Shown here: positions 16,842 to 26,296 of the stretch, one piece after another
How positions within the stretch are numbered: the first letter of the stretch is position 1
Layout: each line of letters begins with the position of its first letter
Assembly: GCA_963643985.1 (NCBI GenBank)
Contig: CAVINP010000007.1
Span: 1 to 44,398, forward strand
Length of the DNA stretch: 44,398 bases
Direction of reading: 5' to 3'
DNA from: SFTH01 sp963643985
Lineage (GTDB): Bacteria > Bacillota > Clostridia > Christensenellales > Aristaeellaceae
Program-made: the position numbers and the translations under genes
The notes under the pieces: generated by a model
The model's input: the letters and a program-made list of their open reading frames with translations, nothing else
What the model was told of the DNA's origin: nothing
Database searches by the model: none

Positions 16842-18881
16842 TTATTCGTTCTCGTCCAGGGAGAGCTCATCGATCTCCGGCACGGAATCCAGCGCTTCAT
16901 CTTCCAGAACCTCGCGGATGGACAGGCTGATGCGCTTGGCTTCGGTGTTGACGTCCAGAACCTTCACGCGCACGATGTCGCCGACGTTCACGGCGTCCTC
17001 GACCTTCGCGATGCGGGTCAGAGCGCACTGGGAGATGTGGACCAGACCGTCCAGACCGGGCTCGAGCTCAACGAAGGCACCGAAGGTGGTGATGCGGACA
17101 ACCTTGCCCTCTACCACGGAGCCAACGGGATACTTCTCGCCTGCGACCGTCCACGGACGGGGCTGGGTCTGCTTGTAGGACAGGGAGATGCGCTCGCGCT
17201 CGGGATCCACGTTCAGGATCTTCACGTCGATCTCCTGGCCGACGGACACAACGTCAGAGGGATGCTTTACGCGGCCCCAGCTCAGATCGGTCACGTGAAC
17301 CAGACCGTCCACACCGCCGATGTCGACGAATGCGCCGAAGTCTGCCAGACGGCGGACGATGCCCTTGACCACGGAGCCGACTTCGAAGGTGCTCCACAGA
17401 GCCTTCTTGCGGGCGGCTTCTTCAACCAGCAGCACGGCCTTGCGGGAGGCCACGATGCGCTTCTTGGTCTTGTCGATCTCGATGATCTTGAGCGTCATGG
17501 TCTGACCCACGAACTCGTCGATCTTCTCGACATAGCGCAGGGAGAGCTGGGATGCCGGAATGAACGCGCGAACGCCCATCACGTCTGCCAGCAGGCCGCC
17601 CTTGACGGCTTCCTTGCCAACGCCTTCAACGAATTCGCCGGCTTCCTGCTTGGCCACGATTTCTTCCCAAGCCTTGCGGTTGATGATGTTCTTCTGGGAA
17701 AGCAGCACATTGCCTTCGCCGTCGTTCACCTTCACCACTTCAACCTCGATTTCATCGCCGACTTTGACATCGGTAGAGGAAAGATCAGACTTCTTCACAA
17801 GTCCGTCTGCCTTATAGCCAACGTTGACGCAAACTTCGTCGTCCGTGATCTGGACAACAGTGCCGGTAACCACCTGACCGGGGCGGAGCTGAACAAGCGT
17901 CTTATCAACGTCTTCCATGGACATAACGGCCTGTTCCTGAGTTTCTTCTGCGGGTACTTTCTTCTCGATGTCGTTCATTCCTGCAACAACCTCCTTAATT
18001 ATACAATCCGGTGTGGATGCACCGGCTGTAATCCCGATAATATATGCCGAGGGGAGTGAAATGCTTTCAAGCTCCCGCGCGGTTTCAATAAAGTAAGTAT
18101 TGGGGCAGCGTTCCTTGGCCAGCCTGTAGAGCTTATTGCTGTTGGACGAATGCCTGCCGCCGATCACGATCATTAAATCGGCCTTTTCGGCAATCCGTTT
18201 GCATTCGCTCTGCCGCTCTCTGGTGGCGGGACAGATGGTCTGGCGTATGTCCGCATGCGCAATGCGATCCTTGAGCACGGTACATATCCGGTCAAAGTGC
18301 TCCGGCTCCATGGTGGTCTGCGATACGATCAGTGCACGGGACATCTGCGGCAGTGCCATCGCTTCCTCTTCGCTCATCACGGCGCAGCCGCCGTGCTCCG
18401 TCCAGCCAAGTATGCCCTCAACTTCCGGATGCGTCCGTTCGCCCACGACGATTACGGGTATGCCCTCGACCGAAGCCTGACGCGCCATCTCATGGATGCG
18501 TGCCACGAACGGGCAGGTCGCATCGAGTATCTCGCAGCCACGCGCTTTCAGAGCATCATAGGTCGCGCGACCGATGCCGTGCGAACGGATCACCACGCGA
18601 TCACTCGCGCTCACGTCTTCGGGAGAATCCACACTGACGACGCCCGAGCGTTCAAGCTCAGATACCATCTGGGGATTGTGGATGATCGGCCCCAGCGTAT
18701 AAGCGGGCGCGGCAGCCGCAGCGGTGTCCACTGCGCGGCGCACACCAAAGCAGAAGCCGGCGTGTCTGGCCACGATAATCTCTGCGATAACGCTTCGCCC
18801 CCAATTATACTGCGGAAAATCTAAAATCCGCTGACTGCCGTTATTCGACGGCAACCGGCGGAATTCCTGCCTGATTTTCAA
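16842..18881 (-). CDS. ispH/rpsA: HMBPP reductase fused to ribosomal protein S1 (IspH-RpsA)
   Basis: This is a bifunctional fusion known from clostridia. Residues about 32-305 are IspH, the [4Fe-4S] enzyme of the last MEP-pathway step, with cluster Cys in GFCFGV (C44), DATCPF (C123) and TICPAT (C217), plus RSHGIG and GERTHPEVEG. Residues from about 335 on carry four S1 RNA-binding domains; the last two are clear at GIVRRLADFGAFVD and GKVVRITTFGAFVE. The C-terminus is acidic. The start is uncertain. The IspH core (AEIIVARHAGFCFG) has no ATG, GTG or TTG just before it. The chosen TTG at 18881 has a weak AGGA site and adds about 31 unusual residues. It lies 21 bp after plsC in the cmk-plsC-ispH-rpsA order. 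Confidence 0.93.
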   Translation of the reverse strand: MKIRQEFRRLPSNNGSQRILDFPQYNWGRSVIAEIIVARHAGFCFGVRRAVDTAAAAAPAYTLGPIIHNPQMVSELERSGVVSVDSPEDVSASDRVVIRSHGIGRATYDALKARGCEILDATCPFVARIHEMARQASVEGIPVIVVGERTHPEVEGILGWTEHGGCAVMSEEEAMALPQMSRALIVSQTTMEPEHFDRICTVLKDRIAHADIRQTICPATRERQSECKRIAEKADLMIVIGGRHSSNSNKLYRLAKERCPNTYFIETARELESISLPSAYIIGITAGASTPDCIIKEVVAGMNDIEKKVPAEETQEQAVMSMEDVDKTLVQLRPGQVVTGTVVQITDDEVCVNVGYKADGLVKKSDLSSTDVKVGDEIEVEVVKVNDGEGNVLLSQKNIINRKAWEEIVAKQEAGEFVEGVGKEAVKGGLLADVMGVRAFIPASQLSLRYVEKIDEFVGQTMTLKIIEIDKTKKRIVASRKAVLLVEEAARKKALWSTFEVGSVVKGIVRRLADFGAFVDIGGVDGLVHVTDLSWGRVKHPSDVVSVGQEIDVKILNVDPERERISLSYKQTQPRPWTVAGEKYPVGSVVEGKVVRITTFGAFVELEPGLDGLVHISQCALTRIAKVEDAVNVGDIVRVKVLDVNTEAKRISLSIREVLEDEALDSVPEIDELSLDENE

Positions 18882-18902
18882 ATTTTCCTGACTTTTTTGA
18901 TG

Positions 18903-19499
18903 TTAATTTTGTGTTCTGAGACCCCAGATTGCATTTTCAATGCGTTTGGTCGCCTCCGTGAGCGTATTGCTGTCCAGCCGACGCGCAAAATCCGAAAAAT
19001 CGATCGGTTGGCCGAAGCGCACGTCCGTCCGGTGGAAGAGGTGATACGGCCCGTCGATGTAGGCGGGGATCACAGGCACGCCGCCGCGCAGCGCGATCAT
19101 GGCTGCGCCGTTGAGCATGGGCGTGGGCGTGTTGTCGCGGCTGCGCGTGCCCTGCGGGAAGATGCCCAGACCATAGCCCTCCCTGAGCACTTGCATGGAT
19201 CTGCGTATGGCCGAGAGGTCGGCGTTGCCGCGGTCGATGGGGATGCCGCCCAGATGATCCATGATCCACTTGAGGATACGGTTGTTGAACAGCTCCTTCT
19301 TGGCCAGAAAGAACATGCGGCGCTTCCTGGAGATGCGCGTGGATACGAACAGCGGGTCACGCGCGGAAATGTGGTTCAGGCACAGTATGAACCCGCCCTC
19401 GGAAGGTATGTTCTCAAGTCCCGTTACGCGGCGCGGGAACATCAGGTCATACGTCGGCCGCAGTATCGACCATACAAAATTGTAGAAATGCCTGCCCAT
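18903..19499 (-). CDS. plsC: 1-acyl-sn-glycerol-3-phosphate acyltransferase
   Basis: It acylates lysophosphatidic acid in phospholipid synthesis at the inner face of the membrane. The 198 residues show the acyltransferase motifs NHISARD (catalytic His and Asp), GGIPIDRG, FPQGTRSRD and the block VIPAYIDGP. The size and the position between cmk and ispH/rpsA are classical for clostridia. The ATG at 19499 is preceded by a weak AAGGGAC-type site, and the gap to cmk is 39 bp. Confidence 0.93.
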   Translation of the reverse strand: MGRHFYNFVWSILRPTYDLMFPRRVTGLENIPSEGGFILCLNHISARDPLFVSTRISRKRRMFFLAKKELFNNRILKWIMDHLGGIPIDRGNADLSAIRRSMQVLREGYGLGIFPQGTRSRDNTPTPMLNGAAMIALRGGVPVIPAYIDGPYHLFHRTDVRFGQPIDFSDFARRLDSNTLTEATKRIENAIWGLRTQN

Positions 19500-19538
19500 T
19501 CAGCTCGCCTGTCCCTTCTGCTTCATTATGTACCGGTT

Positions 19539-20210
19539 TTATATACCGGCTTTGTGCGCCATTTCGCAGGCAGCATCAAGCACCTGCTCCAGCGTCATCG
19601 CGGAGCTGTCCAGCAAAACGGCATCCTCCGCGCGGCACAGCGGCGACGCGGCGCGATGCATATCGTTGTAGTCGCGCTCGACGATATCGTCAAGCACCTC
19701 GTGGTACACGGGGCTTTCGCCCTTGCCGCGCAGTTCGGCATAGCGTCTCAGCGCACGCACCTCGCAGCTCGCAGTGAGGTAGATTTTCAGATTTGCATCC
19801 GGCAGCACCTTCGTGCCGATGTCCCGGCCGTCCATCACGATGGCCGTACCGCGCGCGGTCTCCTGTTGCAGGCGCACCAGACGCTCACGCACCTGAGGAA
19901 CGGCGGAAACCTGCGAGGCGGCGCGACTGGCGTCGCTTTGGCGTATGGCCTCCGTTACATCCTCACCGTCCAGAAACATGTGCTGCACGTCGCCGTCGAA
20001 CTTTACGGCGATGTCCATCTCCGAGGCCAGTTTGGCCACTTGGGACGCGTCACCTGCCAAATTCCGCCTCAGAAAGTACAGGCCGACCGTGCGGTACATG
20101 GCACCCGTGTCCAAATACCTGGCGTTCAGACGCTTCGCCAGCGCCTTGGCCACGGTGGATTTGCCTGCGCCCGCCGGGCCGTCTATGGCAATGGAAAATA
20201 CCTTGCTCAT
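19539..20210 (-). CDS. cmk: Cytidylate kinase
   Basis: It phosphorylates CMP and dCMP with ATP. The 223 residues begin MSKVFSIAIDGPAGAGKST (P-loop), followed by RYLDTGAMYRTVGLY (CMP-binding) and MDGRDIGTKVLPDA. The start at 20210 is supported by GGAGGT; a longer frame to 20309 runs into pepV and is rejected. The gap to pepV is 14 bp, so it may be expressed from the pepV promoter with plsC and ispH/rpsA. Confidence 0.95.
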   Translation of the reverse strand: MSKVFSIAIDGPAGAGKSTVAKALAKRLNARYLDTGAMYRTVGLYFLRRNLAGDASQVAKLASEMDIAVKFDGDVQHMFLDGEDVTEAIRQSDASRAASQVSAVPQVRERLVRLQQETARGTAIVMDGRDIGTKVLPDANLKIYLTASCEVRALRRYAELRGKGESPVYHEVLDDIVERDYNDMHRAASPLCRAEDAVLLDSSAMTLEQVLDAACEMAHKAGI

Positions 20211-20224
20211 TACAGACCTCCGAC

Positions 20225-21649
20225 TCAGGCAATATTGCCGCTGCCCAGTTCCGCGATGGCGTGAGCGTAAATCTTCACAGCGAGCATCATGCGATCGATG
20301 TCGATGCATTCATCCGCCACATGACAGAGGTCGACCTCGTCGGGGAAGACCATGCCGAAGGCCACGGTGTTGGGCATCATGCGCGAATACGTGCCGCCGC
20401 CGATGGCGAGGGGCTTGGCTTCCTGACCGGTCATCTCGTTGTAGACCTTCAGCAGGCCGCGCACGACCTTGTGCTCCGCCGGCACGTGCAGCGGTGTATG
20501 CGTGCTGAGCATGCGTACGCTCACGCCGTAGGGCGATACGTTCTCGGTGATTTTGCCCAGTATCTCAATCTCGTTCGTGCACAGGGGGTAGCGGATGTCC
20601 AGCGTTGCGGCGAAATTGCGGCCGTCCCAGCGCAGTATGCCCAGATTGCAGGAGAGGTTGTGCGAAAGCTCGTCATCACACTTGATGCCCAGCGATGCGC
20701 CGTCGGGTTCCATGCCGATCTTTTCGTTCATCATCTTCAGTGCCGGCAGAATGGCCTTGCCCGCGCCCAGACGATCCAGCGCCAGCATCAGGACGCTCGC
20801 GGCATTCACGCCCAGTTCCGGCAGGGAACCGTGGCTGAGCACACCTTCCGCGCAGATTTCGGCGCGGCCGTCGCCCAGATCAAATACGCTGATCTTCCGG
20901 TTCATGCTGCGGGCGATCTCGCTGATCTTTGCCTGAATAAAGGCAATGCCGGCGCGGCCGGAGCCGATTACCGCATGAGCACGGGCCGGCACGACGTTCG
21001 GGCGCTCGCCCGCATAGAGCTCATAGATCGGAATTTCCGCTTTGTCCTCGCCGTCGGCAGAGAAGAGCAGTTCCAGATTGACGCCGCCCTTTTCAATGTT
21101 GATCAGCGGGAAATGCGCGTCCGGCGAAAAGCCGTAGTCGGGCATCTTGTACTTGGAGGCATAGTAGCGCATATCGGTCATGCCGGTTTCCTCGTCGCAG
21201 CCCAGAATCAGGCGCACACCGTCCTTCATGGGCACGCCGCAGTCGCGCACGGCCCGCATGGCGTACAGCGCACACAGCGCGGGTCCCTTGTCATCGATGG
21301 TGCCGCGACCGTAGATGCGGCCGTTGTCGATCTCGCCGCCGAAGGGCTCATGCTGCCAGCCTTCGCCCGCGGGCACAACGTCCAGATGCGCCAGTATGCC
21401 CATTGTCTGCTCACCGCTGCCCATCGTCACGTCACCCGCATAGTTGTCCGCGTTGCGCGTCTCAAAGCCGAAACGTTTGGCCGTGTCCAGTGCCAGAGCA
21501 AGCATTCTGGCGTTGATCTCGCCGAAGGGCATCCCGGGCAGGGGCGCGTCCTGCACAGACGGCACGGATACCCAGGCCCGGATGTCTGCAATCAGCTCAT
21601 TCTTGAGTTCGTCTACGCGCGCATCCAGCTTCTGATAATCGATATTCAT
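20225..21649 (-). CDS. pepV: M20-family dipeptidase, PepV type
   Basis: This is a zinc aminoacyl-dipeptidase of the cytoplasm. The 474 residues show metal-site blocks LAHLDVVPAGEGW, GRGTIDDKGPALCA, LGCDEETGM and SPDAHFPL, and a late GGGTYSRMMPNTVAFG with the last ligand region. The size fits PepV (about 470) better than ArgE or DapE. The ATG at 21649 follows GGAGGT; an ORF extending to 21694 is upstream of that site. Its own promoter overlaps the end of uvrC. Confidence 0.92.
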   Translation of the reverse strand: MNIDYQKLDARVDELKNELIADIRAWVSVPSVQDAPLPGMPFGEINARMLALALDTAKRFGFETRNADNYAGDVTMGSGEQTMGILAHLDVVPAGEGWQHEPFGGEIDNGRIYGRGTIDDKGPALCALYAMRAVRDCGVPMKDGVRLILGCDEETGMTDMRYYASKYKMPDYGFSPDAHFPLINIEKGGVNLELLFSADGEDKAEIPIYELYAGERPNVVPARAHAVIGSGRAGIAFIQAKISEIARSMNRKISVFDLGDGRAEICAEGVLSHGSLPELGVNAASVLMLALDRLGAGKAILPALKMMNEKIGMEPDGASLGIKCDDELSHNLSCNLGILRWDGRNFAATLDIRYPLCTNEIEILGKITENVSPYGVSVRMLSTHTPLHVPAEHKVVRGLLKVYNEMTGQEAKPLAIGGGTYSRMMPNTVAFGMVFPDEVDLCHVADECIDIDRMMLAVKIYAHAIAELGSGNIA

Positions 21650-21684
21650 ATACAAACCTCCGTTTGGGTTATATTCCACGTTGT

Positions 21685-21713
21685 ATTGTGACACAAAAAG
21701 ACTGATTTGTCAA
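21685..21713 (-). promoter_or_regulatory. pepV promoter
   Basis: On the minus strand TTGACA (21713-21708), 17 bp and CACAAT (21690-21685). The -35 covers the TGA stop of uvrC. Confidence 0.55.
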
Positions 21714-23572
21714 TCATCTTTGGCGGGCGCATGCAGCATCCGATGCACGGCTTCGGCCACGTTTCGGGGCACGACCTCGGCAATCTCGTCCACTGTGGCC
21801 GACCGCATGGCCTGCGCGGTCTGAAAGTGCTTGAGCAGGGCACGCTTGCGCTTTTCACCCACGCCGGGCACGCCGTCCAGCTGAGAGGTCAGCGAAGCCT
21901 TGCCGCGCAGCTTCCGGTGGTGCGTGATGCCGAAGCGGTGCGCCTCGTCGCGCAGGCGCTCGATCAGGTGCAGCGCGGGGGAGTGACGGTCGAGCAGTAT
22001 GCTCTCGTCGCTGTAGGGCAATACGATCTCCTCGATGCGCTTGGCCAGACCGAACATGGGTATGTCCAGCCCCACCGCGTGCATGGCATCCATGGCCGCA
22101 GAGAGCTGCCCCTTGCCGCCGTCGATGAGGATCAGATCCGGCAGATCCGAAAAACGTCCACCCTCAAAGTCTTCACCCGCCTGACTGCGTTCGCTGCGCT
22201 CCTTCAGACCGTGTGTCAGGCGCCGCGTGATGACCTCGTGCATGGAGGCAAAGTCGTTCGGCCCCTGCACCGTCTTGATGCGGTAGATGCGGTACTGGTC
22301 GTGGCGCGTCACGCCGTCGATCATGACCACCTGACTGGCCACGGACTGTGCGCCCTGCGTGTTGGAGATATCATAGCCTTCGATGCGCCGCGGTGTTTCG
22401 GGCAGGCCCAGCACCTCGCCCAGTTCCCGGGCTGCGCCCAGCGTTCGCGCGTAGCTGTTCTCGGCCTTCCTGTCCAGCTTCTGACAGATGTCGCGGGCAT
22501 TCTTCATCGCCATGCGCACCAGTTTTACCTTGTCGCCGCGCATGGGTGCATTCAGATATACGCGCCGTCCTGCCGGTTCACTCAGCAGTTCCTCGATCAC
22601 GCGCCGCTCGGGCGGCTCGCTGCTCAGCAGTATCTCGGTCGGAGGAATGTTTTCCGCCGAGTAGTACTGCAGCATGAACTGCGTCAGCACCTCGCCCATG
22701 CTCTCGTCACCCGCGCCGTCCAGCGTGAAGGACTCCGAGCCGATCATGCGCCCGCCGCGGATGTAGAGCAGCACGACCATGGCATCCGCGTCGTGGGGCA
22801 TGGCGGCGATCACGTCGCGGTCGGTAAAACTGGTGGAGATGGCCTTCTGCTTTTGCATCAGGCTCTCCACCGCGCGGATACGGTCGCGGCAGACGGCAGC
22901 CCGTTCGTAGTTCATGGCAGCGGAGGCATCCTTCATCTCCTGCGTGAGGCGATCGAGCACCGGCTGATATTTGCCGGATAGAAATTCCACCACCTGATCG
23001 ATCAGGGATGCATATTCCTCCTGAGAGATCTTGTTTGCACAGGGCGCCGTGCAGCGGCCGATCTGATATTGCACGCAAGGGCGGCGCGGTTTGTCCGGGC
23101 GTATGGCATAGCTGCAGTCGCGCACGGGAAAGACACTCCTGAGTACGTCCAGCACCTCGCGCACCACGGTCGAACCCTGATAAGGGCCGAAGTAGCGTGC
23201 GCCGTCCCTGTCCTGCCGCCGCGCCAGTGCGGGGCAGGGGAAGGGCTCGTTCAGATCCACGCGGATGTAGGGATACTGCTTGTCATCCTTGAGCTTGATG
23301 TTGTAGTGCGGCAGATATTTCTTGATCAGGTTGCACTCCAGCGTGAAGGCTTCCAGTTCGCCGTCCACCAGCACGATGTCAAAATCATCGATCTTCTCCA
23401 CCATCGCCAGCACCTTGGGCGTGTGGTTTTTGGAGGCGTGAAAATACTGGCTGACGCGGTTTTTCAGGTTCTTGGCCTTGCCGACATAGATGATCTCACC
23501 CTCGTGCTTCATCAGATAGCAGCCGGGGGAGTCGGGCAGGTTGCGTATCTTCCATTCGAGTTTTTCGTTCAT
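21710..23572 (-). CDS. uvrC: Excinuclease ABC subunit C
   Basis: This is the dual-incision nuclease of nucleotide excision repair. The 620 residues contain an N-terminal GIY-YIG nuclease (PDSPGCYLMKHEGEIIYVGK), the Cys-rich block after CVQYQIGRCTAPC, a UVR region near residue 200, an RNase H-like domain with PDLILIDGGKGQLSA, and C-terminal helix-hairpin-helix motifs in DGVPGVGEKRKRALLKHF. The ATG overlaps the stop of the PBP gene by 4 bp, so uvrC is translated as part of the FHA-NudC-SEDS-PBP operon. Confidence 0.97.
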   Translation of the reverse strand: MNEKLEWKIRNLPDSPGCYLMKHEGEIIYVGKAKNLKNRVSQYFHASKNHTPKVLAMVEKIDDFDIVLVDGELEAFTLECNLIKKYLPHYNIKLKDDKQYPYIRVDLNEPFPCPALARRQDRDGARYFGPYQGSTVVREVLDVLRSVFPVRDCSYAIRPDKPRRPCVQYQIGRCTAPCANKISQEEYASLIDQVVEFLSGKYQPVLDRLTQEMKDASAAMNYERAAVCRDRIRAVESLMQKQKAISTSFTDRDVIAAMPHDADAMVVLLYIRGGRMIGSESFTLDGAGDESMGEVLTQFMLQYYSAENIPPTEILLSSEPPERRVIEELLSEPAGRRVYLNAPMRGDKVKLVRMAMKNARDICQKLDRKAENSYARTLGAARELGEVLGLPETPRRIEGYDISNTQGAQSVASQVVMIDGVTRHDQYRIYRIKTVQGPNDFASMHEVITRRLTHGLKERSERSQAGEDFEGGRFSDLPDLILIDGGKGQLSAAMDAMHAVGLDIPMFGLAKRIEEIVLPYSDESILLDRHSPALHLIERLRDEAHRFGITHHRKLRGKASLTSQLDGVPGVGEKRKRALLKHFQTAQAMRSATVDEIAEVVPRNVAEAVHRMLHAPAKDD

Positions 23573-24975
23573 TGTGCGTGCTCCGCGGCATAGGACAGCG
23601 CCTTGGCCGCCAGTTGGGCCGCCATCCGGCCGCCCGCGCCGCCTTCTTCGATGACCACGGCAATGGCGTAGGGGCAGCTGTCGTCGTAGATAAAGCCCGT
23701 GTACCAGGCGTTGGTTTCCTTGCTCTTGTCGTCGCTCGTTTCCGCCGAACCGGTCTTGCCGCAGACGGTGTAGCCGGAGATCGCTGCACGGGAGGCCGTG
23801 CCGGACTGCACGGTTTCGTACATATATTCGGCGATGGTCTGCGCGGTGCTCTCGCTCATCACGCGGCGATAGACCTTCGATTCGCCGCGGCGGCGTACCT
23901 GGCCGCTCGAGGTGGTGATCTCTTCCACCAGATAGGGCTGCATCATTTGCCCGCCGTTGGCCACGGAAGCGGAGATCATGGCCACGTGCAGCGGCGTGAC
24001 CAGCACTTCACCCTGGCCGATGCCGGCCCAGACGAGGCTGTTCATGCCGGTGATGTTCTCCGGGAAGGAGGAATTGTATACGACAAAGTCGCCGAACTTG
24101 AAGTTTTCGTTGAAGCCGAACAGCTCCGCCGTGCCGCGCAGCCGATCCGCGCCCAGCTGATAGGCCAGCTTGCCGAAGGTCACGTTGCAGCTCTTGGTGA
24201 AGGCCTTCTTCAGCGTCATTTCGCCGTGGGAGGTGCGGCCGGACATGCACACGATGCTGCCGCCCTCGTATTCCCAGGTGCCCGAGCAGGTGAATTTCTG
24301 GCTGACGACATTGGGGTCATAGTCCAGCGCCGAGGCCAGAGTGACGATCTTGAATATCGAGCCGGGGGTGTAGAGACCCTGCAGACAGCGGTTGAGGTAG
24401 GCCGTGTCCGCCACGCCCTCGTCGGAATTGTCCACGGCGTAGGGGTCGTAGTTCGGCATGGAGACCATCGCCATGATCTCGCCCGTGCGATAGTTCAGCA
24501 CGCAGACCGCACCGGAATAGCCGTCGGGGAACTGCGAGGCGATGTAGGCCTGCAACTTTGCATCCACGCTGATCTGTATACTCGAGCCGACGTGCGCCGA
24601 ATTGCCGAACAGCTCGCTCAGACGATCCGAGAAGGAGGAGGAGAGCTCCAGCAGCGTCGAGGAGAAAAAGCTCTCCACGCCCGCACCGGACATGCCCGCC
24701 GTGTCGCCCACGGTCTGCGAGAGCGCACGCCTTGCGGATTCGTCGGACAGGTAGACGCGGTTGCCGTCCTCGTTTGTGGTGGCCAGCGTCACGCCGTTGC
24801 GGTCGGTGATGTCGCCGCGGTCGGAATCGGTCTTGGCCAGACGCGGATTATAGACATTGGAGGCCCAGACGCTGCCCTGCTCGTACACGGTCACGCCGTA
24901 CCAGATGCCCGCACCGACAAAGAGCACCGCCAGTATGATGCCGATCAAGCGCATATTGCGCCTCAGTTCCTTCAA
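23569..24975 (-). CDS. pbpA: Class B penicillin-binding protein (PbpA/FtsI-like transpeptidase)
   Basis: This is a membrane-anchored peptidoglycan transpeptidase. The 468 residues have an N-terminal membrane helix at about 9-30 and a short non-catalytic region. The transpeptidase motifs are S206 in PGSIFK, S262 in KSCN and KTG at 407-409. It starts one base after the stop of the FtsW/RodA gene and overlaps uvrC by 4 bp. Such SEDS-bPBP pairs act as one glycan polymerase-crosslinker unit, so co-function with the neighbour is likely. Confidence 0.95.
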   Translation of the reverse strand: MKELRRNMRLIGIILAVLFVGAGIWYGVTVYEQGSVWASNVYNPRLAKTDSDRGDITDRNGVTLATTNEDGNRVYLSDESARRALSQTVGDTAGMSGAGVESFFSSTLLELSSSFSDRLSELFGNSAHVGSSIQISVDAKLQAYIASQFPDGYSGAVCVLNYRTGEIMAMVSMPNYDPYAVDNSDEGVADTAYLNRCLQGLYTPGSIFKIVTLASALDYDPNVVSQKFTCSGTWEYEGGSIVCMSGRTSHGEMTLKKAFTKSCNVTFGKLAYQLGADRLRGTAELFGFNENFKFGDFVVYNSSFPENITGMNSLVWAGIGQGEVLVTPLHVAMISASVANGGQMMQPYLVEEITTSSGQVRRRGESKVYRRVMSESTAQTIAEYMYETVQSGTASRAAISGYTVCGKTGSAETSDDKSKETNAWYTGFIYDDSCPYAIAVVIEEGGAGGRMAAQLAAKALSYAAEHAQ

Positions 24976-26277
24976 TCAGAGCACCTCCTCGCGCAGCTCG
25001 ATGCGCTCGATGTCCCGCGCCTCGTCTTCGGCATTCATGGACGAGATGCCCAGCAGCACACCCATCGAGAAAAAGTTGCTCACCAGAGAAGAACCGCCGT
25101 AGCTGACCAGCGGCAGCGTGACGCCCGTGAGCGGCAGCAGTTTGGTATTGCCGCCGATGATCAGCAGCGCCTGCATGCCCAGTATTGCCACCAGACCGAA
25201 GGAGAGCAGCGAGTGAAAGCTGGTGCGCGCGTTCATGGCCACCAGCAGGCCGCGCAGTATGATCAGCACATACACGGCCATGAGCGCTATGGAGAATATC
25301 AGGCCGAATTCCTCCGCAATGGAGGTGAATATAAAGTCGTTGTGATACGCCGGTACGGAGGCGGGCATGCCCAGCCCCAGCCCCATGCCGAAGAGACCGC
25401 CCGAGCCGATGGCCGCCAGCGCACGCACGATCTGGTAGCCCGAGTCCAGCGGGTCGCTCCACGGATTTTTCCAGATGGCAATTCTGTCCTGCACGTAGGG
25501 GAAGGCTTTGTAGGCGATCACCGCTGCACCCGCGCCCATGCCGAGGCCCGACAGCGTCAGAAAGGCATTGGAGGTGGCCACGTAGTACATCAGCACCGTG
25601 GTCAGAAAGTACAGAAGCAGTGCACCCAGGTCGCGCTCGGTCAAAAGCACGCCGCAGCAGAGCGCCGCAAAGGCGATGCCGGGCAGACACTTGACAAAGC
25701 TTGGCCGGTTGCTGAACACGGCCGCCAGTATCACGATCAGCACAGGCTTCATGAATTCGCTGGGCTGCAGAGAGAAATACGGGTTCTCCGAGGGGCCGAA
25801 GGATATCCAGTTGCGTGCGCCGTTCTGCCACTTGCCGACCACCCAGGGGGAGAGCAGCGCCAGAATGCAGAGCACCATCAGCACGGGGGTGTATTTCTTC
25901 CAGTCGGAAAAGGCGCGTATGATGATCGCGCCGATGAACATTGCCGCCACACCCAGCACGGCATAGATCGCCTGTATGCGCGGCGTGGATTCGGATTTGC
26001 ATATGTCAGACAGGGTGATCAGCCCGGTGCCGCACAGCAGCAGCGTCAGTATCAGTATGCCGCGATCCACCGGCCAGATTTTGCCCATCAGGTTCGTGAT
26101 CAGTATCGTGCCCAAAGGTATGGCGACGGCCAGTATGTAGGGCTGGATCGTCCCGTCGTCCGGCTGCAGGGCCACCAGAAGCATGGCCAGAAACTCCAGT
26201 GCGGCCACTGCGCTCAGCAGGCTGCGCGTGTTGGATTTCATCAGCGCACGCCGCATTTTTTCGCTCTTTCTGCGCAT
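24976..26277 (-). CDS. SEDS-family peptidoglycan glycosyltransferase (FtsW/RodA/SpoVE)
   Basis: The 433 residues form about 10-12 membrane helices. The SEDS blocks are ARNWISFGPSENPYFSLQPS and then EFMKP, GALLLYFLT, GYQIVRALAAIGSGGLFGMG, HNDFIFTSIAEEFGL, and LPLTGVTLPLVSYGGSSL. It polymerises lipid II into glycan strands. Which paralogue it is (elongation, division or sporulation) cannot be told from sequence alone. The next gene starts directly after its stop. An upstream in-frame ATG could shorten it by 7 residues. Confidence 0.94.
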   Translation of the reverse strand: MRRKSEKMRRALMKSNTRSLLSAVAALEFLAMLLVALQPDDGTIQPYILAVAIPLGTILITNLMGKIWPVDRGILILTLLLCGTGLITLSDICKSESTPRIQAIYAVLGVAAMFIGAIIIRAFSDWKKYTPVLMVLCILALLSPWVVGKWQNGARNWISFGPSENPYFSLQPSEFMKPVLIVILAAVFSNRPSFVKCLPGIAFAALCCGVLLTERDLGALLLYFLTTVLMYYVATSNAFLTLSGLGMGAGAAVIAYKAFPYVQDRIAIWKNPWSDPLDSGYQIVRALAAIGSGGLFGMGLGLGMPASVPAYHNDFIFTSIAEEFGLIFSIALMAVYVLIILRGLLVAMNARTSFHSLLSFGLVAILGMQALLIIGGNTKLLPLTGVTLPLVSYGGSSLVSNFFSMGVLLGISSMNAEDEARDIERIELREEVL

Positions 26278-26296
26278 ACAGCCCTCCTATTTACCG

